From assembly GCA_002317385.1 (NCBI GenBank), contig DCJH01000049.1:1-47445 (forward strand): a stretch of DNA of 47,445 nt, in the 5' to 3' direction. The stretch is from Prevotella sp. UBA1705. Its GTDB lineage: Bacteria > Bacteroidota > Bacteroidia > Bacteroidales > Bacteroidaceae. Position numbers and translations under genes: made by a program. Positions 18,172 to 25,323 of this stretch are shown piece by piece. Position 1 is the first letter of the stretch. Each line of letters opens with the position of its first letter. A model generated the notes under the pieces. It searched no databases. It saw only the letters and a program-made list of their open reading frames with translations, and was not told where the DNA came from.

Positions 18172-18591
18172 TTAGTTTCCAAATGCGGCATGCAGTTCGT
18201 CCTCCATGTTGGGCGTGCCTCCGGGCACAGCGCTCATGGTGCGGTCTACCTCCTGCATCACCATTTGGCGGTCGGTGTATCGCTTGCCGTAGATTTCCAT
18301 CTCGAACTGCGACCTTGATTCGTATTTGGCGAAGGTGGCGAGCATGAGCAGCGCGGTGATGGTGGCTGCCGCTGCCACGCTCCCTCGGAACAGCCTGCGG
18401 GAGATGGTGGGGCGCGCCGGGGCTGTCGTGTGGGGCTCCCGAAGGAATGGCAGGTCGAGAAACATGGGCTGCAGGGGGAGCAGGTCGTGGCTCACGCCGC
18501 TGCCCGAAAAGTATTGGTACAGCTGCTGCTCCTCTTCCAGCGACGTGTTTCCGTCGAAGAATTTGTCGATGAGTATATGGATATCTGTCAT
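18172..18591 (-). CDS. small single-pass membrane protein, probable anti-sigma factor
   Basis: 139 residues. The N-terminus (DKFFDGNTSLEEEQQLYQYF) resembles the start of zinc-less anti-sigma proteins of Bacteroidota, and one membrane segment lies at about 75-92 (SVAAAATITALLMLATFA). The C-terminal 45 residues would be periplasmic. The start overlaps the stop of the sigma gene by 4 nt, so the two are translationally coupled, which is the standard arrangement for a sigma/anti-sigma pair. No FecR domain is present. The function is inferred from context and topology. Confidence 0.75.
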   Translation of the reverse strand: MTDIHILIDKFFDGNTSLEEEQQLYQYFSGSGVSHDLLPLQPMFLDLPFLREPHTTAPARPTISRRLFRGSVAAAATITALLMLATFAKYESRSQFEMEIYGKRYTDRQMVMQEVDRTMSAVPGGTPNMEDELHAAFGN

Positions 18592-19067
18592 GATCGGTAC
18601 ATTTTTAAATAGTGGTCTCTCACCGCCTGTCGGGCGCGGCTTAGGGTCTTGCGTATCGCCACCTCGGTAGAGCCCACGAGTTGGGCAATCTCTTTCATCT
18701 CCATGCCGTTGATGTGGCGCATTTGGAGAATGGTTTGTTGCAGGTCGGGAAGGGTGGAGATGACCCGCATCATGCGGTCTATGCGCTCCTGGTCGGTGTC
18801 GGTAGCAGGCGCTTCGCTGAGTGCGAGCGTGGCGATGTCTTCCGTCCTATGCCTCCGTCGGAGCCTGTCGACACACAGGTTGCGGGTGATGACCTTGGCA
18901 TATCCGTCCATCGGGATGCTCACGTCGGTGTGGATGCTCCAGAGTTTCAGCAGCACATCCTGCACCACATCCTCCGCCTCGTCGTCGTCGCCCATATAGC
19001 TGCGGGCAGCGATGGTGAGGGCAGGCCTGATGCGCTCTGCTTCGTGTTGATACTCGGTGACGGTCAT
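18588..19067 (-). CDS. ECF-type RNA polymerase sigma factor
   Basis: 159 residues. Region 2 includes GDDDEAEDVVQDVLLKLW (core binding) and region 4 has the helix-turn-helix around MEMKEIAQLVGSTEVAIRKT, followed by SRARQAVRDHYLK. It heads a tight four-gene operon running to 16822. It is not next to a SusC gene, so it is unlikely to be a glycan switch; an envelope function is more likely given its two exported partners. A promoter box lies 33 nt upstream at 19100-19107. Confidence 0.9.
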   Translation of the reverse strand: MTVTEYQHEAERIRPALTIAARSYMGDDDEAEDVVQDVLLKLWSIHTDVSIPMDGYAKVITRNLCVDRLRRRHRTEDIATLALSEAPATDTDQERIDRMMRVISTLPDLQQTILQMRHINGMEMKEIAQLVGSTEVAIRKTLSRARQAVRDHYLKMYRS

Positions 19068-19099
19068 CGGTTGTGGTTCTCGTTTTTGTTTTCTATACG

Positions 19100-19107
19100 C
19101 AAAGGTA
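19100..19107 (-). promoter_or_regulatory. -7 box of the second sigma operon
   Basis: Reads TACCTTTG on the minus strand, matching TAnnTTTG. No -33 TTTG at standard spacing. Confidence 0.5.
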
Positions 19108-19288
19108 TCTAATTTGTGACACTTTATGCTGATTATTTTTCATGAAAGATGAGTTTTCGCCCTTTCTGTCGGCAGATGGTGCGTCGGTGAACTGCACCCC
19201 CATTGCTCATGGGCTATCGGACAAGAATAGATAACCTATAAAAGCTAAAAATGATGAACTCTGATTACAAAACCTACGCAGTAGCTTC

Positions 19289-19326
19289 ATAGGTACATTT
19301 TCATAGATTATATAGGTACACTTTCA
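19289..19326. repeat. 15-bp direct repeat, 23-bp period
   Basis: ATAGGTACATTTTCA at 19289-19303 recurs as ATAGGTACACTTTCA at 19312-19326 (one mismatch). The period is close to two helical turns, as for paired regulator sites. Confidence 0.6.
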
Positions 19327-19446
19327 ACGATTTTTCCCCCTATTGATATAAGGTCCATTGCCTTTTGCCTTTTTATTTGTCAATGACAATGATAAGACTT
19401 CGTTGGAACCTTACATTTTTATTTAGGGCAGAATCCAGTTTCTTCG

Positions 19447-20334
19447 TCAAGAAATAGCTGAATTATTCTGGCGATAATAGATTGGGGCCACGCCACAACT
19501 GTTCTTGAAGAATTTGCTGAAGGCTGTGATTTCAGGAAATCCAAGTTCGGCGCTGATTTCCTGAATGGTCATATCGGTGTATTTCAGCATGTCGGAGGCA
19601 TCTTTTTGCAGGAGGTCGAAGATGAAGTTTTTCACTGTTCTGCCGGTGAGTTTCTTGAGTATTCGGGCGAGATAACTGTTGGAAATATGTAGCCGATCGC
19701 TATAGAAACTACTATTGTGCTGGCGTCTGTAGTTTTGCATGAGCAGGTCGACGAACTGCCTGAAAATCTCCTCTTGATGACTTAATTGAATCTCTTCCTC
19801 AAAATTCTGTGGTAGAAGATTAACAAGTTGGAGCATCAGCGACTGCTCTACGAGCAGCATCATCTTGTCTATATATACGTTGGTCACGGCACATTGCATC
19901 AGATGCGACAGTTGATCCATAAAGCCTATGACGACCTCCTGGGCCTTGTCTGTGCAGTGTAAGACGGGAATGGGGGTGGAAGTATAAAACATGATGAGGT
20001 GTTTGAAGGCGGTGTCTTGGACCAACATGCCATCAAAGCTGCTCTGGTCTACGGCAAGATAGTAGGCATCGAAGTCGGTGGAGATCTCGTTAATGCCAAA
20101 CAACAGTTTGGGAGAGAGCACAAGGAGGTCGCCTTTTTGCAAATGCACTTTGTGATAGTTGATAGAACAGCACACCGTTCCGCTCTCTACCATGATGACC
20201 GAAAAGAAGTTGTTGTAGTCGGGATCGGCTCCGGCCATTATGCCCCACTCACTTTGCATACGGAAGCATAGCGTGAGTTCGTTCTTGATGCCGCATACAT
20301 CGTTCACTCGTTTCAAATCGTCTATTGTTCTCAT
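19447..20334 (-). CDS. AraC-family transcriptional regulator
   Basis: 295 residues. The N-terminal two thirds form a cupin-like sensing domain (VCCSINYHKVHLQKGDLLVLSP) and a linker; the C-terminal 100 residues are an AraC double helix-turn-helix (SDRLHISNSYLARILKKLTG, then MTIQEISAELGFPEITAFSK, FKNSCGVAPIYYR). It is transcribed away from the radical SAM/reductase gene pair, the usual arrangement of a local activator and its target. Its promoter (20356-20387) contains an inverted repeat that could be its own operator. The effector is unknown. Confidence 0.9.
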   Translation of the reverse strand: MRTIDDLKRVNDVCGIKNELTLCFRMQSEWGIMAGADPDYNNFFSVIMVESGTVCCSINYHKVHLQKGDLLVLSPKLLFGINEISTDFDAYYLAVDQSSFDGMLVQDTAFKHLIMFYTSTPIPVLHCTDKAQEVVIGFMDQLSHLMQCAVTNVYIDKMMLLVEQSLMLQLVNLLPQNFEEEIQLSHQEEIFRQFVDLLMQNYRRQHNSSFYSDRLHISNSYLARILKKLTGRTVKNFIFDLLQKDASDMLKYTDMTIQEISAELGFPEITAFSKFFKNSCGVAPIYYRQNNSAIS

Positions 20335-20355
20335 ATCATTTTATACCTGTCATTG

Positions 20356-20387
20356 CAAAATTAGTTATTTGGTCACACTTTGCCAAA
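20356..20387 (-). promoter_or_regulatory. promoter of the AraC regulator gene
   Basis: On the minus strand TTTG (20384-20387) and TAATTTTG (20356-20363) are separated by 20 nt, a full Bacteroidota-type promoter. Confidence 0.7.
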
Positions 20388-20388
20388 T
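20367..20388. promoter_or_regulatory. inverted repeat overlapping the AraC-gene -33 box
   Basis: ATTTGG (20367-20372) and CCAAAT (20383-20388) form a 6-bp palindrome with a 10-nt spacer that covers the spacer and -33 element. A candidate operator; binding is not shown. Confidence 0.4.
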
Positions 20389-20429
20389 CCTCGCACGCTT
20401 TTTATTATCGTGGTCATGGATTATCGGCG

Positions 20430-20437
20430 TAACTTTG
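20430..20437 (+). promoter_or_regulatory. -7 box of the radical SAM gene
   Basis: TAACTTTG, 28 nt before the ATG. A canonical -33 is absent, in keeping with activator-dependent transcription by the divergent AraC protein (inference). Confidence 0.55.
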
Positions 20438-20465
20438 CACCCAGAAAAATCAAAATAAGAAAAAT

Positions 20466-21350
20466 ATGCATTACAATGGTCCGATTGTGCGTCCACAGAC
20501 CGACGCCGACAGTGTTTTTATCGAGGTAACAGTGGGCTGCACCCACAACAGTTGCACATTCTGCAATTTTTATAAAGGCATCCCTTTCCGTGTGGCTCCA
20601 TTAGAGCAAGTAGAGGCCGATCTGATGGAAGCTTCCACCCGTTGGCCTCATGCAGAACGGGTGTGGGCGTCGGGTGGCAATCCCTATGCGCTCAGCACAA
20701 GCAAGTTAGAGCGGCTGGCAGAGCTGTTCAGAAAGTATATGCCTCAGGCGCAAATATCCACCTATGCCTATGTTAACGATGTGCTGCACAAGTCTATCGA
20801 AGACATCCGCCATTTGGCAGCGCTGGGATTTAACGATATCGTGATGGGCATCGAGAGTGGAGACGACGAGGTGTTGAAGAACACGAACAAGGGATATACC
20901 GCAGCCCAAATCGTTGAGGCCGGCAAGAAACTGGAGGCAGCGGGGGTGAATTACCGTGTGATCTATCTGGGAGGACTGGCTGGGAAAGGCAAGGGTGTGG
21001 AGAGTGCGAAGCGTTCTGTCGGTGTACTCAACCAGTTGCATCCTTATTATATGTATCTCACCACAGTGAATGTAGTGCCCGATACGGTACTGTTTGATGA
21101 GGTGCGGGACGGCAAATTCATCGAGGAAACAGAGAAAGAGCGTATCGAGGAGTTTCGCACTCTGATTGAAGAGATGCAGAATCCCATTGGAATCTTCTCG
21201 CAGACATCTACCGTTACCGTACCCTTTGTATGCGAACTGCCACAGGATAAACCCCGTATTCTTGCCTTGCTCGACAGGGCTATCGGCGAAATGACGGAAG
21301 CAGACGAGGCGCGTATTCAGCGCTATCGCAGACAGATGACGACAGTGTAA
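20466..21350 (+). CDS. radical SAM protein with CX4CX2C cluster motif
   Basis: 294 residues. The [4Fe-4S] ligands are C25, C30 and C33 in GCTHNSCTFCNFYKG, i.e. CX4CX2C and not the common CX3CX2C. The SAM-binding region follows with ASGGNPYAL and a GIESGDDEVL strand, and the TIM-barrel core extends to about residue 215. No second cluster or auxiliary domain is visible. It is followed 81 nt later by an old-yellow-enzyme gene and controlled from a promoter divergent from an AraC gene. The reaction is unknown; members with this motif are often annotated only as radical SAM proteins. Confidence 0.85.
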   Translation: MHYNGPIVRPQTDADSVFIEVTVGCTHNSCTFCNFYKGIPFRVAPLEQVEADLMEASTRWPHAERVWASGGNPYALSTSKLERLAELFRKYMPQAQISTYAYVNDVLHKSIEDIRHLAALGFNDIVMGIESGDDEVLKNTNKGYTAAQIVEAGKKLEAAGVNYRVIYLGGLAGKGKGVESAKRSVGVLNQLHPYYMYLTTVNVVPDTVLFDEVRDGKFIEETEKERIEEFRTLIEEMQNPIGIFSQTSTVTVPFVCELPQDKPRILALLDRAIGEMTEADEARIQRYRRQMTTV

Positions 21351-21400
21351 TATCGCAAAAACAACCCATAATTTTGTAACATGGATAGGAATTCTATTCG

Positions 21401-21408
21401 TAACTTTG
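21401..21408 (+). promoter_or_regulatory. -7 box of the OYE gene
   Basis: TAACTTTG, with a TTTG at 21373-21376 (24 nt away, longer than ideal). It lies inside the longest open frame (from 21381), so it argues for the ATG at 21432 as the start. Confidence 0.5.
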
Positions 21409-21431
21409 CACCATCAACCAAAAAGGATACA

Positions 21432-22439
21432 ATGATTAAATGGATGAAAGAGCCAATCAAGATTGGTCAGGTAGAGATACACAACCGTCTGGTGATGCCT
21501 CCCATGGAGACTCGCAAGGCATCCAACGAGGGATATGTAACAGATAAGATTCTGAGCTATTATGATGAGCGCACTCAGGGTGGTGCCATCGGATTGCTTG
21601 TCACGGAGCATACCTATGTCGCGCCAGAAGGAAAGGCAGCAAAGGGTCAGCTCGGCATATACAGCGATGCGTGCGTGCCGGGGCTGAAGACGCTTGTAGA
21701 ACTTATTCACAAGAATGGCAGTAAGGTTGTTGCGCAGTTGGCTCATGCCGGCGCATCGGCCCCGGCAGAACTTGTTGGCGCGGAGAATGTTATTTCGGCG
21801 TCAGACATAGAGAGCCCTGCCGCCACTGCCAAGAAGGGCAATGCGCCCAAGGCAATGACCATCGAGGACATCGATCGTGTCAAGAAGTGTTTTGTTCAGG
21901 CTGCCCTTCGTGCTCAGGAGGCAGGTTATGATGGCATCGAAATACACGGAGCCCACGGCTATCTGCTCAACTCTTTCTATTCTCCTATTAACAATAAGCG
22001 TACCGATGCCTACACGGGTAGCACACTCGAAGGACGGCTGCGCCTGCACACCGAGATTCTTACGGAGATTCGTCAGGTGGTAAGGCCCGATTTTATCGTG
22101 GGAATTCGATTTGGCGCTGTGGATTATGGCATGGAGGGAGGCAGTGGTTTCGATGAACTTGCTGAGGCTACGCGGATACTTGCTGCTACCGGAATCGACT
22201 TGATGGATGTGTCGGGAGGACTCAATGGCGCTACCCATGGGCTCGACCGTAATCCCGGATATTTTGCAGACGCCTCCGTTATCGTGAAGCAAAACTGTGA
22301 TATTCCCGTTATCCTGACTGGTGGCATCAAGGATATCAACGATGCTGAGACTTTCTTACAGGAGGGCAAGGCAGACATGATAGGCGTGGGTCGTGCCATC
22401 TATGCCAAGGCCAGTTGGGCGCAGGAGGCTATGAAATAA
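21432..22439 (+). CDS. NADH:flavin oxidoreductase / old yellow enzyme family
   Basis: 335 residues, a single FMN-binding TIM barrel without the C-terminal FAD/NAD domains of 2,4-dienoyl-CoA reductases. Typical motifs: IGQVEIHNRLVMPPM near the N-terminus, YDGIEIHGAHGYLLNSF with the catalytic-site His pair, NKRTDAYTGS, and the phosphate-binding end PVILTGGIKD ... ADMIGVGRAIYA. It reduces activated C=C bonds with NAD(P)H; the natural substrate is unknown. The start at 21432 is preferred over 21381 because a promoter box lies between them. It follows the radical SAM gene in the same direction and may share its AraC control. Confidence 0.9.
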   Translation: MIKWMKEPIKIGQVEIHNRLVMPPMETRKASNEGYVTDKILSYYDERTQGGAIGLLVTEHTYVAPEGKAAKGQLGIYSDACVPGLKTLVELIHKNGSKVVAQLAHAGASAPAELVGAENVISASDIESPAATAKKGNAPKAMTIEDIDRVKKCFVQAALRAQEAGYDGIEIHGAHGYLLNSFYSPINNKRTDAYTGSTLEGRLRLHTEILTEIRQVVRPDFIVGIRFGAVDYGMEGGSGFDELAEATRILAATGIDLMDVSGGLNGATHGLDRNPGYFADASVIVKQNCDIPVILTGGIKDINDAETFLQEGKADMIGVGRAIYAKASWAQEAMK

Positions 22440-22459
22440 TAGAAGATAGAATATATAGG

Positions 22460-22504
22460 AAGTCCGTATGTGTATCTTATTTGATAAACATACGGACTTT
22501 TCTT
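22460..22504 (+). terminator. intrinsic terminator after the OYE gene
   Basis: AAGTCCGTATGT (22460-22471) pairs perfectly with ACATACGGACTT (22488-22499), with an inner TATC/GATA pairing, followed by TTTTCTT. Confidence 0.85.
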
Positions 22505-22673
22505 TACGTCGCATTGCCCTCCTAAACATATAATAAACAATAGGGCAATACTAAAGTTGAATTTTAAAACAGCAAAAGAAAGCTTTTACAAACACTTCTT
22601 TTGATTTTGCATTTGTTAGCTGACTCTACCTCGCCACAATATATATCCTATTCTATGAAAATCCCATCAAATA

Positions 22674-22705
22674 TTTGCTTAATTGAAAAATAAGCCGTAA
22701 TTTTG
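22674..22705 (+). promoter_or_regulatory. promoter of rpsU
   Basis: TTTG (22674-22677) and TAATTTTG (22698-22705) with a 20-nt spacer: a full Bacteroidota-type promoter. The leader is about 60 nt. Confidence 0.75.
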
Positions 22706-22770
22706 CACCGCAATTTGTGGCATTGTGCCCATTTGCAATGTTTTACATTAAAAATTTAAACCAAAACAAA

Positions 22771-22962
22771 ATGATTATTGTACCCGTAAAGGATGGTGAG
22801 AACATCGAAAGAGCTCTCAAGAAGTTCAAGAGAAAGTTTGAAAAGACAGGTGTTGTGAAGGAGCTTCGCTCTCGTCAGCAGTATGACAAGCCTTCTGTCT
22901 TGAAGCGTCTCAAGATGGAACACGCTGTCTATGTACAGAAACTGCGTCACGAGGAAGAGTAA
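22771..22962 (+). CDS. rpsU: 30S ribosomal protein bS21
   Basis: 63 residues starting MIIVPVKDGENIERALKKFK, the length and sequence pattern of bS21 in Bacteroidota, rich in Lys/Arg. The frame is open further upstream to 22717, but the promoter position and family length set the ATG at 22771. There is no Shine-Dalgarno sequence; the leader just before the ATG is A-rich, as is usual in this phylum. It is followed by the recombinase and hpf genes, a conserved neighbourhood in the group. Confidence 0.95.
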   Translation: MIIVPVKDGENIERALKKFKRKFEKTGVVKELRSRQQYDKPSVLKRLKMEHAVYVQKLRHEEE

Positions 22963-23053
22963 AATCTCCCCGAAAAATTTGGTAGTTTAAATTAATTTCT
23001 GTATATTCGTTGCCGAAAAGATCGTGAATTCGATGTTCAGGCAACGTATGACA

Positions 23054-23932
23054 ATGGTTGAAGAATTTTTGAACTATCTGCAGTTTGAGCTTCGCCGCTC
23101 ACCACTGACGGTAAAGAGCTATTCGGAGGACTTGGGTGCCTTTGAGGCTTTTTTCAAAAATTTGGGAAATCAGCTCACATGGGAGTCGGTAGACTCCGAT
23201 GTCATTCGCAACTGGATGGAGAGTATGATGGATAAAGGAAACAATGCGACAAGCGTGAACAGAAGATTGTCAGCGTTGCGTTCCCTTTATCGTTTTGCAC
23301 TCTCTCGAAATCTGGTCAGCCAGGATCCGGCACGACGCGTCGAAGCGCCAAAGAAGGCCAAGCCCCTGCCTCAGTTTCTCAAGGAGAGCGAGATGGACAG
23401 GTTGCTGGACGATGCAGAGTGGGGGACGACATATAAAGAAGTACGGGCGCGTACCATAATTATGACGTTCTATGAAACCGGAATCCGCTTGGCAGAACTG
23501 GTTGGGCTCGACGACAGCGCGGTAGACTTGGTTGGCCGTCAGCTGAAAGTCACGGGCAAAGGCAATAAACAACGTATCGTTCCCTTCGGCGCAGAGCTCG
23601 AAGACGCATTGAGGCGGTTCATGGAACAGCGCGATCGCGAGGTGGGCGCTGGGTCTGAGGCCCTCTTCGTTACGGAGAAGGGCGACAGAATGAGTCCCGC
23701 TCAGGTGCGCAGCGAGGTGAAGCAATACCTCGTGAGAGTGAGCACGCTGAAGAAACTGTCGCCTCATGTGCTGCGACACACGTTTGCCACCTCAATGCTC
23801 AACCACGGAGCCGGAATAGAAAGTGTAAAGAGACTGCTGGGGCACGAAAGTGTCTCTACGACGGAGATATACACTCATACCACCTTCGAGCAGCTCAAGC
23901 GAGTGTATCAAGATGCCCATCCCAGGGCGTGA
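23054..23932 (+). CDS. tyrosine recombinase, XerC-like
   Basis: 292 residues from the ATG at 23054 (ATGs at 23024, 23033 and 23048 are in frame but would add a non-conserved extension). N-terminal SAM-like core-binding domain (about 1-90) with YLQFELRRSPLTVKSYSEDL, then the catalytic domain: first Arg in ETGIRLAELVGL, the HVLRHTFATSML box with His and second Arg, LGHESVSTTEIYTH with the last His and the nucleophile Tyr (in EIYTHTT). Expected role: resolution of chromosome dimers at dif together with a partner recombinase. The place between rpsU and hpf supports a housekeeping Xer protein and not a mobile-element integrase. Confidence 0.9.
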   Translation: MVEEFLNYLQFELRRSPLTVKSYSEDLGAFEAFFKNLGNQLTWESVDSDVIRNWMESMMDKGNNATSVNRRLSALRSLYRFALSRNLVSQDPARRVEAPKKAKPLPQFLKESEMDRLLDDAEWGTTYKEVRARTIIMTFYETGIRLAELVGLDDSAVDLVGRQLKVTGKGNKQRIVPFGAELEDALRRFMEQRDREVGAGSEALFVTEKGDRMSPAQVRSEVKQYLVRVSTLKKLSPHVLRHTFATSMLNHGAGIESVKRLLGHESVSTTEIYTHTTFEQLKRVYQDAHPRA

Positions 23933-23949
23933 GTTTAACCTTTAAAAAT

Positions 23950-23955
23950 GGAGGT
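23950..23955 (+). promoter_or_regulatory. strong Shine-Dalgarno site of hpf
   Basis: GGAGGT lies 4 nt before the ATG at 23960 and overlaps the alternative ATG at 23948. Such sites are scarce in Bacteroidota, so it decides the start. Confidence 0.6.
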
Positions 23956-23959
23956 AACT

Positions 23960-24262
23960 ATGGAAGTTAAGATTCAGTCGATCAAGTTCGACACTACCGA
24001 GAAGTTACAGGCGTTTATCGAGAAGAAGACCGCCAAGTTGGAAAAATCATTTGAAGACATTCAGAAAGTAGAGGTGCAATTAAAAGTTGTGAAGCCTGCC
24101 ACTGCTCTAAATAAGGAAACAAGTATAACGGTAGCAGTGCCCGGAGGCGGTCCGCTCTTTGTGACGAAGACGTGCGACACCTTTGAGGAGGGGGTAGACC
24201 AGTGTGTAGATTCCATGCGGGTGCAACTTGAAAAATTCAAGGAAAAATTGAGAAATCATTGA
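23960..24262 (+). CDS. hpf: ribosome hibernation-promoting factor, short form
   Basis: 100 residues, beginning MEVKIQSIKFDTTEKLQAFI, the beta-alpha-beta-beta-beta-alpha fold of HPF/RaiA without the long-form C-terminal dimerisation domain. It binds the 30S decoding region in stationary phase and inactivates ribosomes (family knowledge). The start is taken at 23960 because GGAGGT is placed just in front; the ATG at 23948 contains part of that site. It follows the recombinase by 27 nt and is followed by two tRNA genes with their own promoter. Confidence 0.9.
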   Translation: MEVKIQSIKFDTTEKLQAFIEKKTAKLEKSFEDIQKVEVQLKVVKPATALNKETSITVAVPGGGPLFVTKTCDTFEEGVDQCVDSMRVQLEKFKEKLRNH

Positions 24263-24279
24263 AAAATTCCTCTAAAAGT

Positions 24280-24310
24280 TTTGGGGATTAAAAAATAAAC
24301 ACTATCTTTG
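24280..24310 (+). promoter_or_regulatory. promoter of the tRNA-Thr/tRNA-Tyr unit
   Basis: TTTG (24280-24283) and TATCTTTG (24303-24310) with a 19-nt spacer. Confidence 0.75.
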
Positions 24311-24362
24311 CAGCCGTTTTACAACGAGTCCTACTTTAGGTCGCTAAGCGGCTGCGGGATAT

Positions 24363-24436
24363 GCCTCTTTAGCTCAGTTGGCCAGAGCACGTGATTTGTA
24401 ATCTCGGGGTCGTTGGTTCGAATCCGACAAGAGGCT
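24363..24436 (+). tRNA. tRNA-Thr (TGT)
   Basis: Full cloverleaf: acceptor GCCTCTT/AAGAGGC, D arm GCTCAGTTGGCCAGAGC, anticodon loop TTTGTAA (anticodon TGT), T loop TTCGAAT, discriminator T. The CCA is not encoded. The middle pair of the anticodon stem is a T-T mismatch. Confidence 0.93.
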
Positions 24437-24482
24437 CTTCCGACTTCTAACAGGAGAGTTTCGGAGTAGAACGGAACAGAAA

Positions 24483-24565
24483 GGGTGGTTACCAGAGTGG
24501 TCAAATGGGGCAGACTGTAAATCTGCTGGCTCTTGCCTTCGGTGGTTCGAATCCATCACCACCCA
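24483..24565 (+). tRNA. tRNA-Tyr (GTA)
   Basis: 83-nt class II tRNA: acceptor GGGTGGT/ACCACCC, anticodon stem GCAGA/TCTGC around CTGTAAA (anticodon GTA), long variable arm, T loop TTCGAAT, discriminator A. CCA not encoded. It lies 46 nt after tRNA-Thr in the same transcript. Confidence 0.95.
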
Positions 24566-24587
24566 CTTTCATAAGCAAATGGTATCA

Positions 24588-24624
24588 AGCCGTCACAATC
24601 CGTGAGGATTCTGATGGCTTTTTT
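24588..24624 (+). terminator. terminator of the tRNA unit
   Basis: AGCC, TCA and AATCC pair with GGATT, TGA and GGCT around a GTGA loop (two internal mismatches), followed by six T residues. Confidence 0.75.
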
Positions 24625-24938
24625 CGTTGCCGACCTAAGCGGTTTCAGTCTGCATCCATTGCTAATCGCACTATGAATTCTACGATAGGTCTGTAATATT
24701 CACGTTTCTTCCTACCGCAGCGAAATTTGTTTCGAAACCTTTTATTGATTTATTCGCATTGCCGAGGATAGCTTTGATCTCCCTGTAAATATCTTTCTGA
24801 AACTATTTGACAATACCCCTCCTCAGATTCGCGTGTAATCAAACAGAAAATATTTGGTGGGAAAGTCGCGAAAAATGAGTGGGTTTCAAAGGGCTGTGGC
24901 ATAGTTGGTTGTATTTTCTTGACACTTTGAGGCACTGC

Positions 24939-24998
24939 GAAAGCTATCTAATCGTGGTCGAAAATGGGGCTTAATTGGGTTGCCATTAGATAGTTTTC
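24939..24998. repeat. 14-bp inverted repeat with 32-nt loop
   Basis: GAAAGCTATCTAAT (24939-24952) and ATTAGATAGTTTTC (24985-24998) are complementary except for one position. No gene overlaps it. Confidence 0.55.
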
Positions 24999-25234
24999 GG
25001 CTTGCGATGAGTACTTAATCGAGAGACCATCTCGGCCTTTTCGTTTCGCGAAGGCGATTTAGAGCGATTTCCATCTCATTTCTTCATCCATTTCGGCTCT
25101 TCGGTTTTCTATTTGCGCTAAAATCTTGATGCGTTTTGATGGATATATTTTTGACAAACGAGGAGGATGGAGAGGTGGGAACTGAGGAGTGTAGGCACGA
25201 CAGAAGGAGGGTGACACGGAAGGCACAAAACGAA

Positions 25235-25283
25235 ATCATCCTCACATTCCGGGCAGGGGGAGAGATGGGAATGCGAGGATGAT
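25235..25283 (-). terminator. hairpin terminator of the M6 peptidase gene
   Basis: ATCATCCTCACATTCC (25235-25250) pairs with GGAATGCGAGGATGAT (25268-25283) with one mismatch and a 17-nt loop; on the minus strand it is followed by TTCGTTTTG. Confidence 0.6.
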
Positions 25284-25323
25284 GCGATGGGAAAGAGCGA
25301 GGGCTCGGAGGAGGGAGCAGACG

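Larger units (their letters stand above)
19068..19446. other. intergenic region upstream of the second sigma operon
   Basis: 379 bases without a gene. They hold the sigma operon -7 box (19100-19107) and a 15-bp direct repeat at 19289-19303 and 19312-19326. The remainder is AT-rich and not recognised. Confidence 0.6.
22440..22770 (+). other. intergenic region between OYE gene and rpsU
   Basis: 331 bases with a terminator (22460-22504) and the rpsU promoter (22674-22705); nothing else is recognised between them. Confidence 0.7.
24566..25323. other. gene-free interval between tRNA-Tyr and the M6 peptidase gene
   Basis: 758 bases with no credible gene. It contains the tRNA terminator (24588-24624), a 14-bp inverted repeat (24939-24998) and the terminator of the convergent M6 gene (25235-25283). 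The rest is AT-rich and unrecognised. Confidence 0.65.

Noticed and set aside
23054..23932. Integrase of a mobile element
   Set aside because: Its position between rpsU and hpf and its length fit a housekeeping Xer recombinase; no phage or conjugation genes are next to it.
24363..24436. Defective tRNA-Thr because of the T-T pair in the anticodon stem
   Set aside because: All other arms are perfect and a single mid-stem mismatch is tolerated in functional tRNAs.
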